Source: a bacterium
GTDB taxonomy: Bacteria; Babelota; Babeliae; Babelales; Vermiphilaceae
Direction of reading: 5' to 3'
Assembly: GCA_021777215.1 (NCBI GenBank)
Contig: JAJYDS010000001.1
Location: forward strand, 105,622 to 139,695
DNA length: 34,074 nucleotides
The position numbers and the translations under genes were made by a program. Every line of letters starts with the position of its first letter. The stretch's first letter is position 1. This document shows positions 25,891 to 33,954 of this stretch, in pieces. The notes beneath the pieces are model-generated. The model was given only the letters and a program-made list of their open reading frames with translations. It was not told the origin of the DNA and made no database searches.

Positions 25891-26346
25891 ATGTCGAATT
25901 ATAAAGGTCATTTAATGGGGGGCGCTGCCGCTTTCGGTCTTCTTTTTTTTCTGGTGCCGATGGTGCCGACGACTGCGCGAGCAATCGAATGGTTGCTATG
26001 GAGTCTTTCAGGTTCATTATTTCCTGATGTCGATACTAAAAGCAAGGGACATAATCTTTTTTATGTAGCCATGGTCCCGCTGCTTCTTTTTTTGATAGCC
26101 CAATCGCGCTTTCAATTGGCGGCAGTGCTTGCCGTGGCATCGTTATTGCCCTTGGTTGCTCAGCATCGCGGCTTGTTTCATCGGCTTTGGTTTTTGTTCT
26201 TAGTCGCGGGTGCATTGTTCTTGGTGCTACCCGTCTACACTGGGATTGGCAAGGCTGTGTTGCAGCTTGATCTTCTTTTTTTTCTTGCTGGCGGCATTTC
26301 ACATCTCTGGCTTGATGTCGGTTTTGCTAAGATGTTTCAGTGCTGA
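25891..26346 (+). CDS. YdjM-like membrane protein (DUF457, putative metal-dependent hydrolase)
   Basis: The 151-residue protein has about four hydrophobic segments and the histidine/aspartate motifs of the YdjM (DUF457) family: GHLMGG at the start, SLFPDVDTKSKGH after the second segment, QHRGLFHRL, and GGISHLWLDV near the end. These residues are thought to bind metal at the membrane; no reaction has been firmly assigned. It ends only 15 nt from the convergent immunity gene, with no terminator visible between them. Confidence 0.82.
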   Translation: MSNYKGHLMGGAAAFGLLFFLVPMVPTTARAIEWLLWSLSGSLFPDVDTKSKGHNLFYVAMVPLLLFLIAQSRFQLAAVLAVASLLPLVAQHRGLFHRLWFLFLVAGALFLVLPVYTGIGKAVLQLDLLFFLAGGISHLWLDVGFAKMFQC

Positions 26347-26361
26347 ATTGTTGGCCTGGTG

Positions 26362-26757
26362 TTATGCGAAGCCAATGATTATTTCACCATCGTGATAAAA
26401 CTCAACCACCCAGCCATCTGCGGGGCAGTAGAGCCATGTGTCAAAACTGACTGCAGTTACGTCATCGATATTTTGTGCTACGGCTTCTAGGGTTGTTTTT
26501 ACTGCGGGGAGACTTGAGTCATACCAGATTACATAGAGTGATTCTGGCGATTTTTTCCCTAACGTTGTTAGGGTCGGGAGAATATCATCAACCGATTGAA
26601 GCGATCGTTTTTTTTCGATAGTATTCCAATCAATTCTTCCGTATTTGGTTGGGGGAAAGTTTGTTGTTAATTTTTTTACGATAGTGTTTTTTTCTGGGTT
26701 CTTGATTATTTCTGCATGAGATCCAAGAGCTGCGAGACATTCTTCAAGTAAGCTCAT
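26362..26757 (-). CDS. immunity protein for the adjacent polymorphic toxin
   Basis: The 131-residue protein has no signal peptide, so it stays in the cytoplasm. It is acidic and ends VVEFYHDGEIIIGFA after AVSFDTWLYCPADGW. This pattern resembles immunity proteins of contact-dependent and LXG-type toxin systems as I remember them, though I cannot check a database. Its ATG lies 6 nt after the toxin stop codon, with an AGGT ribosome binding site overlapping that stop, so the two are translated together. A small cytoplasmic gene directly behind a toxin with a C-terminal nuclease-like domain is the normal layout for such pairs. It should block the toxin before release or on entry from sister cells. 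Confidence 0.75.
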   Translation of the reverse strand: MSLLEECLAALGSHAEIIKNPEKNTIVKKLTTNFPPTKYGRIDWNTIEKKRSLQSVDDILPTLTTLGKKSPESLYVIWYDSSLPAVKTTLEAVAQNIDDVTAVSFDTWLYCPADGWVVEFYHDGEIIIGFA

Positions 26758-26763
26758 TGTGAC

Positions 26764-29700
26764 CTATCGATTTAAGTTTTTTAATAATTTTGTAAATTCT
26801 TTTTCAGTTCCATCAAAAGGTATGGCATAATATTTGCCCTTTATGCCTTTGCCACCACGAATGTCTTGTATATTGAAATGAGCCCCTTTTGCTTGGTCCC
26901 AATCAAGGCGCCAGCAGACTTTATTGTCAGCAGAGACTCTTCCCACGACTTTGCCGTATCCTTTGCTTTGTTCCATGGTTCCTATAAGTACTTTCGAATT
27001 TGGTCCCATGTCGCCAACAAGTTCAAAAGCTTTATTTCTCGCCTGCTCAAATGTTTTGACTCTTGGTAAGATTATTTCACGGCTTGCTTCTGCGGCCCCT
27101 GAGCGACCTACATTTCCCAGATCTCGCTTGAGTGCTTGTTGCCCTAAAGACTCCATTTCCCGTAACGTTTTTCCATTAACAACCAGATCGGTGCCGGCAA
27201 GTTGATATACTTTGGTATCATCAAGAACTTGTTTGGCGCTTTGCGCTACATCTTTGGCTGCATCAGCGATATCTTTTGTTACTTCTGCCGCAGCATTGAG
27301 TGCATTATCCGCTTTATAAAGAGCACTTTGTAAGCCGGCTTTGGCGAGTGCTAATTCTCCGCCAATAACATGCATACCGCCATCAAGCAGCAAGGTGCCG
27401 GCTACTGCATGGCCAGCAAGAGCTCCCAGTTGTTCAGGCGTTGTGTTTTTGACGGTATCGCTTAGGCCTTTCCATGCCTGTTCTGTTTTTTGGGCGGACA
27501 ATATATCGCTGACGACAAATGATTCTGCCGCATGGGCCGAATAGCCCATTTCTTGGTATTGTCGCATTTGCGTTTGGAATAATGCCAATGTATCTGGATG
27601 GGAGCCTTGCAACAGTTTTTGTATGGTTTTGCCGTCACCGGTGCATTGTTTCCAGATTTCATTTTTTTGATTGCAATAGTTACTAAATGCTTCTTGAGCA
27701 TTATTTATAACTTTTTGAACTGTTTGCTCAGGATGGGTAACTGCTTCATTGACAAATGTTGATGCATCTTTGACCTCCTGCCATGCCCCTAAAGCAAAAC
27801 CCTTGCTGAATTCACCGGTTGCATCAGCTGCTTTTTCTGCAAAATGTGCAATATCATTCTCGCTTATTTTGCTATTGGGTGCAGCGGTAGTATTAGTCTC
27901 AGGATGTTGTTGCGCAATAGAGAGAGCTTGTGCTTGTTTGATGAATCCGGCGGCTATCTCTGTCACTGCGCCCGCAAGGGCAGGATTTTGATTGTCTTGT
28001 AGTATTGCCATAGCCCATTGGCTATTATTTTCTGCTTGCTGCGCGAGCGCACCTACCTGCGGATTGTTTGCAGCAGTGGCATTAAGATCGGCTGCCAGGG
28101 TGAGGGTGTTGAGGCTTTCTTGGTAGAGTTGTTTTTCAAACTCATTGCCGACAAACACTTCTGCTGGATTTTTGATGGTGTCTAATTCGCTGACGGTGCC
28201 GTTGTTGGCGAGTGTTTTGTTTATAGCATCCAGGCGCTTTTTTTCTGTTGGCGTTAAAACGCCGCGGTATTCAAGTTCTTGTTTTATTTTTTGAAGTTGT
28301 GCTTGATATTCATGAGTAAAGGTTTTTTGCTGGATAAGGTTGATCAGCTTGTCTTGTTTGGTGGCCTCTAAATTTTGTTTGAATCGCTCTAATTCGCGCT
28401 CTTCTTCTGTCCTCTGAGCATGTTTAGGGTCATTTTTTACAAGGGCAGAGAGACTGTCGTATTGATCTTTATGTCTTTGCCAGCATTCATTTAATCGTTG
28501 ACATTCTTCACGTAGTTCTTGAACTGATTTTCCTTGTTGTTTTTTGGCATAGTTTTCCGCGAGTACTTCCTGTGCGTGGTCCATGCGCTCTTCGAGGATG
28601 GCTGCTTCGAACGCATCCGTTTCGTGAGCAGACTTTTTGCTGAGCGCGTCTATTTTTTCTGTTTGTTCGGCAGAGGAAAGAGAGTCGAATTTCTTATTTT
28701 TTTTGGCTGATTCATGGTGAATAAGATCGTTTAGCTTTTTTTCAGCCATATCCAATGCTTTGCCTAAATTTTCAGCAACAGCTTGTTCATTGTTCCATTT
28801 TTGTTCGTAGTTCATGTTGCCACGGTTGAAATCTTCAAACCATGCATTGGTTACTTTTTCTGCCTTGTGCGCAGTATTTATGATTTCTGAAAGTTCTTTG
28901 GGGGAATTCGTTGTGCGTATCCTATTTTGTAGTTTAAGACCACCGTCAGCGTGTCTACGACAATAATGCCAATGTGCAGCGACAAAATCAGATTCGGTGC
29001 CGCAGCCGCTCACAATACGATTGAGATGGTATTGCTCGTTCATGTCTTGCAAACGAGCCTGTACTACTTCAGCGGGTATACGTACTGTTGATATATTGAC
29101 ATTGGATACGCTTACTCGCGCATTACCTATCTGTTTTGCGAGAATTTCCCCATTTTTTAGAGGAGTAGCTTTTTGTTTGGGTGCCCATCTGTCATTAAGT
29201 GCTTCAGAGGCTTGTTGATTTGTTTTCCAGGGGGACGGTGTTGGCAGTGAGATAGTTGATTTTTCTTCATCTAGTGTCGGTGTATAGGGTTTGGTTGTGT
29301 ATGGTTTGTTGCTAGATGTGGCAAGTTCTGGTGTTTGTGTGCACAGGTACCAATTGCCGTTATCAGCTTTGAAAAAGTATGGATTAGTGTTTATGGGTAA
29401 TTGTTTGCGTAGTGACTCATCAGTGACTATTAGAGTGTTGCCATTGTTGTGGGCCAAGGCGTTGAGTGACTGCTGCACCTTTTCGGGTGATGTAACTATT
29501 GGGTTTGTTGCCATGCTCGCTTTACCATTGGTATCTATAGCTACAGATATTATTTTTGCATTCTTCGGTAGTTCGGCGAGACTTTTACATTCTTGCCATT
29601 TTCCTGCTGGTTGAGTTGTATCTGTTGCTCGATAAAATACACCCTCTGAGGTGACCATAAAGGTTGGTTTTAGAGGGCCCACATCAGATGATAATGGGAT

Positions 29701-30036
29701 ATTTTTTTGTATGGTAGCTAAGCTGTTCATGTTTTGGGCAACGGACGGAGGAACTGGTAGGTTTATTGCAGCAAAGTCTGTTGCCTGATTCAAAAATAAA
29801 TTTTGACTGTAGTCATTGGTTTCTGTTTGTGGTAGGTAAACTACTATCGCTTCTTCTTGGGCTATTGTTTGTTCGGCAATATTCGTAGTTTCATCGTATT
29901 GATTAGTACACTCTTTTTTGAGGCAGTGTGTGAGTGCGCTTTGTGCTGCGGCAATCGCAACATCGGTGGCCACTTTTTCCATACCCGAAAGATGCAGAAC
30001 GAGGGTGATGAGCAGCGGTGCTAATTTTTTAATCAT
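26764..30036 (-). CDS. exported polymorphic toxin with C-terminal nuclease-like domain
   Basis: The 1090-residue protein begins with a signal peptide ending in LSGM and has an AGGA ribosome binding site. The first 350 residues are Thr/Asn/Pro-rich, about 400-650 form long charged coiled coils, and 750-980 are alanine-rich helices with a glycine-rich hydrophobic stretch near 890. The last 105 residues (from about 986) are a separate domain: FEQARNKAFELVGDMGPNSK, VVGRVSADNKVCWRLDWDQ, AHFNIQDIRGGKG and a closing FTKLLKNLNR. This resembles the C-terminal toxin domains of Bacillus LXG proteins such as YobL/YeeF and of CDI toxins, which are nucleases. The immunity gene directly behind it supports the call. 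The target (RNA or DNA, host or rival) is unknown. Confidence 0.8.
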   Translation of the reverse strand: MIKKLAPLLITLVLHLSGMEKVATDVAIAAAQSALTHCLKKECTNQYDETTNIAEQTIAQEEAIVVYLPQTETNDYSQNLFLNQATDFAAINLPVPPSVAQNMNSLATIQKNIPLSSDVGPLKPTFMVTSEGVFYRATDTTQPAGKWQECKSLAELPKNAKIISVAIDTNGKASMATNPIVTSPEKVQQSLNALAHNNGNTLIVTDESLRKQLPINTNPYFFKADNGNWYLCTQTPELATSSNKPYTTKPYTPTLDEEKSTISLPTPSPWKTNQQASEALNDRWAPKQKATPLKNGEILAKQIGNARVSVSNVNISTVRIPAEVVQARLQDMNEQYHLNRIVSGCGTESDFVAAHWHYCRRHADGGLKLQNRIRTTNSPKELSEIINTAHKAEKVTNAWFEDFNRGNMNYEQKWNNEQAVAENLGKALDMAEKKLNDLIHHESAKKNKKFDSLSSAEQTEKIDALSKKSAHETDAFEAAILEERMDHAQEVLAENYAKKQQGKSVQELREECQRLNECWQRHKDQYDSLSALVKNDPKHAQRTEEERELERFKQNLEATKQDKLINLIQQKTFTHEYQAQLQKIKQELEYRGVLTPTEKKRLDAINKTLANNGTVSELDTIKNPAEVFVGNEFEKQLYQESLNTLTLAADLNATAANNPQVGALAQQAENNSQWAMAILQDNQNPALAGAVTEIAAGFIKQAQALSIAQQHPETNTTAAPNSKISENDIAHFAEKAADATGEFSKGFALGAWQEVKDASTFVNEAVTHPEQTVQKVINNAQEAFSNYCNQKNEIWKQCTGDGKTIQKLLQGSHPDTLALFQTQMRQYQEMGYSAHAAESFVVSDILSAQKTEQAWKGLSDTVKNTTPEQLGALAGHAVAGTLLLDGGMHVIGGELALAKAGLQSALYKADNALNAAAEVTKDIADAAKDVAQSAKQVLDDTKVYQLAGTDLVVNGKTLREMESLGQQALKRDLGNVGRSGAAEASREIILPRVKTFEQARNKAFELVGDMGPNSKVLIGTMEQSKGYGKVVGRVSADNKVCWRLDWDQAKGAHFNIQDIRGGKGIKGKYYAIPFDGTEKEFTKLLKNLNR

Positions 30037-30135
30037 GGTATTTCCTGATTGTTATAGTTTCAAAAAATGGTTGGCCGTATGGCTTTTAAAAATTATTGAG
30101 GCATTGGTGCTTTTGTTGCTTATTTAGTTTAAAAA

Positions 30136-30154
30136 CTTTAAATCAAATTTAAAG
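30136..30154. repeat. inverted repeat at the toxin promoter
   Basis: Perfect 8-base arms (30136-30143 and 30147-30154) with a 3-base spacer overlap the proposed -10 element and transcription start of the toxin gene. The position suits an operator, but AT-rich DNA makes chance palindromes more likely. Confidence 0.35.
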
Positions 30155-30179
30155 ATAATTTCAAAAAAAGCTTTGTCAA
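30152..30179 (-). promoter_or_regulatory. candidate promoter of the toxin/immunity pair
   Basis: On the minus strand, a perfect TTGACA (30179-30174) is followed after 16 nt by TATCTT (30157-30152). The start codon of the toxin is 115 nt further on. The 226-nt gap between this gene and its upstream neighbour is the largest inside the minus-strand cluster, so toxin and immunity can be expressed apart from the rest. Confidence 0.45.
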
Positions 30180-30262
30180 TTTATTGTGGGGTTAATGCAG
30201 GTCCAAGGCAGGTGTTTGTTTTGGGCCCGCATTAAAAAAACGAGTTTGCTTATTTTTTGCTT

Positions 30263-30832
30263 TTATACGGTGCCGCTGCTCGTTGTTTTATTGAATTGTT
30301 GTATTAGTGCGTTATTTCTCTGAGTATAAAATTCCGCGTCATGGACAAAAGTGTCTGTTTCTTTTGAAAACACGCTAAAATCTAACGCGCATTTTCCATA
30401 TGTGGACCAGGAAGGCACCGTTTTGTCTATGAGTGTATCAAAGAATGATTTTGGTGCTATTTTTAAGTTGAGATCGCTGATGGCATTTTGTATGGCTTGG
30501 TTTTCATCGTACGTTCTTAGAAGTGGTAGTTTTAAACGCACTGATTGCAAGAGTAGGTCGTGCAATCGAATTTTGTTGGCGTGCATTTCCTGAGAAGTAT
30601 GCAGATCTGTTTGGAGCTGGGCTTGTGCTATAGCCAAGTTTTTGTGTTGTTCCATTTGTTGAGTGTGTGCTGTTTTTTGGAATCCAAACTGCTCGGCGTG
30701 TGCTTGTTGCTGGAATGCAAACTGTGCTTCTTGCATCACAGCACTTCTATGTCCATAATAAATTTGTGCTACCAGTCCTGCAGTAGGCAAAAAGTAACGA
30801 GTATAGAATTGGTCCCAGAAATTGCGATCCAT
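30263..30832 (-). CDS. Gln/His-rich coiled-coil protein of unknown function
   Basis: The 189-residue protein has no signal peptide but a mildly hydrophobic segment near residues 13-27 (YFLPTAGLVAQIYYG). Residues 30-95 are rich in Gln, His and Ala in a helical pattern (QEAQFAFQQQAHAEQFGFQK). The C-terminal half looks globular. It starts 12 nt after the AAA+ gene and precedes the toxin gene, so an accessory or chaperone-like role for toxin handling is possible, but only by position. No clear ribosome binding site is seen. Confidence 0.65.
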   Translation of the reverse strand: MDRNFWDQFYTRYFLPTAGLVAQIYYGHRSAVMQEAQFAFQQQAHAEQFGFQKTAHTQQMEQHKNLAIAQAQLQTDLHTSQEMHANKIRLHDLLLQSVRLKLPLLRTYDENQAIQNAISDLNLKIAPKSFFDTLIDKTVPSWSTYGKCALDFSVFSKETDTFVHDAEFYTQRNNALIQQFNKTTSSGTV

Positions 30833-30844
30833 TTTAAGGCTGTG

Positions 30845-32080
30845 TCAGAAGTAGGAAATTCCACCAACATAATCGCGGGTATGTACATCAGGTTTCCTGA
30901 GTACAAGTGCCTTTTGAAGGTCTTGCTTGGTTATTGTAATGATATCGGACTCACTGGTTGCTGTTTTTTCGGTAACACTTCTGTCGGTGGCGCATTGAAT
31001 GGCACATTGAATAAGGTCGATCAGATCTCTGCCGGTAAAGTAAGTTGCCTTGCTTGCGAGTGAGTCTCTATACTTGCCGCACGATGCATCAAAAAACAAG
31101 TGTCCCTCCTTTTGTTCATCGTGAGGATAAGCGCTTTTTGACAATTCATATATATGGTGAGTCAAAATACGTTTACGAGCATCAGCTTTCGGTAGATTAA
31201 TTTTGATCATGGGGGCTCGTGTTTTAAATTGTTCTGGCAGGTCGTCTTCATTGTTAATTGTGCCGATAAAATAAATATTTTTGTTGGCGTTGTATTTATC
31301 AACCAGTGACCAGAATGCGATTGCAACGTTAAAATCTGAGCCTTTTTCTTTATTTTTGTGGCCAGCTGTAAGTGATTGCATTTCATCAAAAACAATAAAG
31401 GTTGGGCGTTGGCGAGCTGCTATTGGCTCAATGAGGCGTCGCAAATCTTGTTCGCTCGATTTTTTATATTCATCGCCTAAAAAAGCTGCAGTAATAAATT
31501 CGATGTCAAAGCCGACTTCTTGTGCCATGGCGCGGCTCAAATCAGACTTACCCACACCAGATGGTCCGATAAGAATGAGTGCCTTAGGTAGGCCTTGGTT
31601 TGTCAGGTTGTGATATTTGAAGGTAGTGATGATTCTCTTCAAGTCTTCAGGACATTCATTGAGTAGAGATTTTACTAGGTTAGCTGGGAGTGTACGCGGT
31701 TGTTTTACGAAAGACAAGCGATCGTGAATATCCTGTTGATTGAGGTCTGATTGGCGTTGTTGTGATGTAGGAGGAGTATTATGAGAGTTGGCTAGAGTCG
31801 TTTCTAATTCTGGCTGATGGGCGAAAAGTTGCTGTTTGCGCGATTTTGTGGCGTTATTGTGTAGACGCTTTGGCCATACATGTTCACTTTCCAGATCGCT
31901 CGCTAGACTGCTTCTATCCGAATCATTATCCGGTGACTCATCTCTTGCCATCGAAGAACTTGCGACTCTATCTTCTCGTTCCTCTTCAAAATTGTTATTC
32001 ATAGCCATTATGGATGTTGGCGCGATGCTCATAAGAGCTGTCAGTAAGAGATAGGCGCTGTTCTTGTTCATACCAAACAT
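30845..32080 (-). CDS. AAA+ ATPase with an N-terminal signal peptide
   Basis: The 411-residue protein has a Walker A GPSGVGKS (172-179) and Walker B FIVFDEMQ (D232, E233). A sensor-1-like GTINNEDD and a likely arginine finger region QFKTRAP follow, so it is a single-module AAA+ ATPase of the classic remodelling type. Unusually, it begins with a signal peptide (NKNSAYLLLTALMSIAP, then TSIMAM) followed by about 110 disordered Ser/Asp/Gln-rich residues. It has a strong GGAGG ribosome binding site. Outside the cytoplasm it would need ATP from elsewhere; in a host cell, host ATP is one source. Its place just before a coiled-coil protein and a toxin suggests a role in unfolding or moving effectors, which is inference. 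Confidence 0.85.
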   Translation of the reverse strand: MFGMNKNSAYLLLTALMSIAPTSIMAMNNNFEEEREDRVASSSMARDESPDNDSDRSSLASDLESEHVWPKRLHNNATKSRKQQLFAHQPELETTLANSHNTPPTSQQRQSDLNQQDIHDRLSFVKQPRTLPANLVKSLLNECPEDLKRIITTFKYHNLTNQGLPKALILIGPSGVGKSDLSRAMAQEVGFDIEFITAAFLGDEYKKSSEQDLRRLIEPIAARQRPTFIVFDEMQSLTAGHKNKEKGSDFNVAIAFWSLVDKYNANKNIYFIGTINNEDDLPEQFKTRAPMIKINLPKADARKRILTHHIYELSKSAYPHDEQKEGHLFFDASCGKYRDSLASKATYFTGRDLIDLIQCAIQCATDRSVTEKTATSESDIITITKQDLQKALVLRKPDVHTRDYVGGISYF

Positions 32081-32090
32081 ATAACCTCCA

Positions 32091-32300
32091 TTATATGATA
32101 GATTGAATACATTTATCTGTCACTATATCTATAATTTTCAATTTGTCAAATGAAAAAATACAGAAAAAAGGGATTGTTTTTTTCTCAGGAGTCGTTATCT
32201 GAGCAGAAAATAAGCTGGATTGATTTCTATGGTGCTCTATAATCGTCTTTTGCGCTAAGGCAGCTAGCCATTGATCTTGCTGTAGATCGTTAATTCCAAG
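32091..32300 (-). other. probable out-of-frame C-terminal end of the upstream exported protein
   Basis: In the -1 frame relative to the 260-residue protein, an open stretch of 69 codons runs from about 32300 to a stop at 32091. It reads as credible protein (WLAALAQKTIIEHHRNQ, then IPFFCIFSFDKLKIIDIV). Its end leaves exactly 10 nt before the AAA+ ATG, filled by the ribosome binding site TGGAGGTTAT. This operon-like fit suggests that the upstream gene originally ended here and lost the frame near 32300. Confidence 0.5.
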
Positions 32301-33046
32301 GTTTTGGCGGTCATAATAGCAATAGGATCGAGATTTTGACCACTGAGCTCTTTTCCCTGAAAGAGAGTGATGCTGGTGAGTTTTTTGAGCCATGGATTAG
32401 GGTTATGCCGCGGAATCTCGATTTTTTTGTTGCGGCGTGGGGGTATGGTATCAAAAAGATAGGGATAGCGAGGGGGCTTGTTCGGTGATAGATGTTGACT
32501 ATACTCTGCACGAAGACTGATTTCATAGTATGTTTCGTTGATAATAGTCAATGTAAGAGGCCCAGCTTTTTCTGATGGCAGTGTAGTGGCGGTTGCCAGC
32601 CCTGGACTTGTTTTTGCCTCAGTAGGATTTTGCTCGTGATTGGGTGTTTCCTGCGTGGTATTTAGGGGCGGTAAGAATGGCGCATGGGCTTGGAGGGGAT
32701 TTGTTGTTTGTTGTAGTGTTTCAAGCGGCTGTGAGATGCTACACAGTTTGGCGGTTGCAGTGAATGTGCTTAATGTTGGTGTTAGCTCAGGATAATTGGC
32801 AGATTCCTTTTGGGTGGTCAATTCCAAAGTATGGGTATAATCTTTGTTTTCGGGGTCTGCTTTACGTAGGTTGTTACTTTCAGGAGCGTCTGCTGTAAGT
32901 GCCGCGAAAGCAGTGACCAGCTCGGGTGTGTCAGGACTTATTGATTCTATATTCTTATTGAACATCGCCAGGAGGAGGTTCTGGTAAAGTAGACAGATCA
33001 CGCACAGAATCATGACGCGTTGGTAGATCCGAACTGGTAGCATCAT
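32264..33046 (-). CDS. exported protein of unknown function, probably frameshifted near its end
   Basis: The intact frame gives 260 residues. The start at 33046 has GAAAGG upstream and gives a signal peptide (VMILCVICLLYQNLLLAM). After a Thr/Pro-rich linker there is a domain from about residue 165 (LTLTIINETYYEISLRAEYS, then IPPRRNKKIEIPRHNPNPWL) that looks like a beta sandwich. It faintly resembles the domain of the previous gene (GVIVRALYESVD). The gene overlaps the end of that upstream gene by 92 nt, which is long. The last 12 residues are probably out of frame, with the true end encoded to 32091. Confidence 0.65.
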   Translation of the reverse strand: MMLPVRIYQRVMILCVICLLYQNLLLAMFNKNIESISPDTPELVTAFAALTADAPESNNLRKADPENKDYTHTLELTTQKESANYPELTPTLSTFTATAKLCSISQPLETLQQTTNPLQAHAPFLPPLNTTQETPNHEQNPTEAKTSPGLATATTLPSEKAGPLTLTIINETYYEISLRAEYSQHLSPNKPPRYPYLFDTIPPRRNKKIEIPRHNPNPWLKKLTSITLFQGKELSGQNLDPIAIMTAKTLELTIYSKING

Positions 33047-33824
33047 GGGTAGGCCTTTCTATAGGCGATTTACCTGACGGTGAGTAAGGAGGCATTATAA
33101 ACTGATAGGGAGTAGTACCTTCACTCTTTGAGCTCGATGGATTTTCAGGACTTGACGGGAGGGATGAGGGCATGCTTTTTGAGTGTCGTTGCTGTTTCTT
33201 TACATGCTTGCCTGTGCTCCAAGCGCTTGGCGAATCAGGTGAACGAGGTGGTTTTGAGGCGCTTATAGTCGGTGTAGATGCTTCTAGAGGTGCGGCGAAT
33301 TCGGCGAAAAAGTAGCTGCCATCTTCCAGTTCTGGGGCAAGCATTTCTTTGAGCAGTTCTTTTGTTTTTTGATCAAGAAACTGAACCTTTTTTATTTTGA
33401 AGTAGTTTTTTCCTTCTCCTTGGCCGCGTTGTTCGAATCTATTAAATTCAATGCGTTGTAATTTCCCCTTGGAGACCGTTTTTTCGAGCATAAAGGGAGA
33501 AAGAGGCGTCAGGTCTTTGTTTTCTCTATCGACTGATTCATACAAAGCCCGTACTATGACGCCTTGAGGCAGGTCAGTTTTTACTCCAATAAAGACAAAT
33601 GACTGAAGCGCGGTCTGTTGCGCTGATTTTTTATCTGGTGCGATGGAACCAGGAGTTGAAGGAGCTGTTGATGCTTGTCCTTCTGTGCGAAGTGTTTCAT
33701 TTTCTTGGATTGTTTGAAGTGTTGGTAAGTTTGCGGTTTTTCTTGACCTATGCATGCCATTGATGAATGTACTTATGCTTAGACAGCATAAGAGTACTGC
33801 GCATGGTATTACTATTTGCTTCAT
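32955..33824 (-). CDS. exported protein with Ser/Pro-rich C-terminus, first gene of the toxin cluster
   Basis: No family is recognised. The 289-residue protein has a signal peptide (IVIPCAVLLCCLSISTF, then INGM) and an AGGGA ribosome binding site. A folded domain of about 105 residues follows a short linker (FVFIGVKTDLPQGVIVRALY, then YFFAEFAAPLEA). The last 100 residues are Ser/Pro-rich and probably unstructured. It is the first gene of the minus-strand cluster. Upstream, TATAGA (33893-33888) could be a -10 element, but no good -35 is seen. Confidence 0.7.
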   Translation of the reverse strand: MKQIVIPCAVLLCCLSISTFINGMHRSRKTANLPTLQTIQENETLRTEGQASTAPSTPGSIAPDKKSAQQTALQSFVFIGVKTDLPQGVIVRALYESVDRENKDLTPLSPFMLEKTVSKGKLQRIEFNRFEQRGQGEGKNYFKIKKVQFLDQKTKELLKEMLAPELEDGSYFFAEFAAPLEASTPTISASKPPRSPDSPSAWSTGKHVKKQQRHSKSMPSSLPSSPENPSSSKSEGTTPYQFIMPPYSPSGKSPIERPTHDATSSDLPTRHDSVRDLSTLPEPPPGDVQ

Positions 33825-33893
33825 TCATTTCCCTTTTTAAGAACAGGTATGCCGAGACTAACCTATGAGTGTTTATCTCATTGTGAATCTATA

Positions 33894-33915
33894 GTTATCA
33901 TATCTTTTTGATAAC
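33894..33915. repeat. inverted repeat upstream of the minus-strand cluster
   Basis: GTTATCA (33894-33900) and TGATAAC (33909-33915) are perfect 7-base arms with an 8-base spacer. They lie 70-90 nt before the first gene of the cluster, next to a possible -10 element, and may be an operator. Confidence 0.35.
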
Positions 33916-33954
33916 GAGTGATACAAGGGTTCTGAGTATAAAAACTGGTTTAAA

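Noticed and set aside
30200-30227. Terminator behind the Gln-rich coiled-coil gene (GGTCCAA/TTGGGCC arms)
   Set aside because: No T run follows on the minus strand and the stem has a wobble pair and a 14-nt loop.
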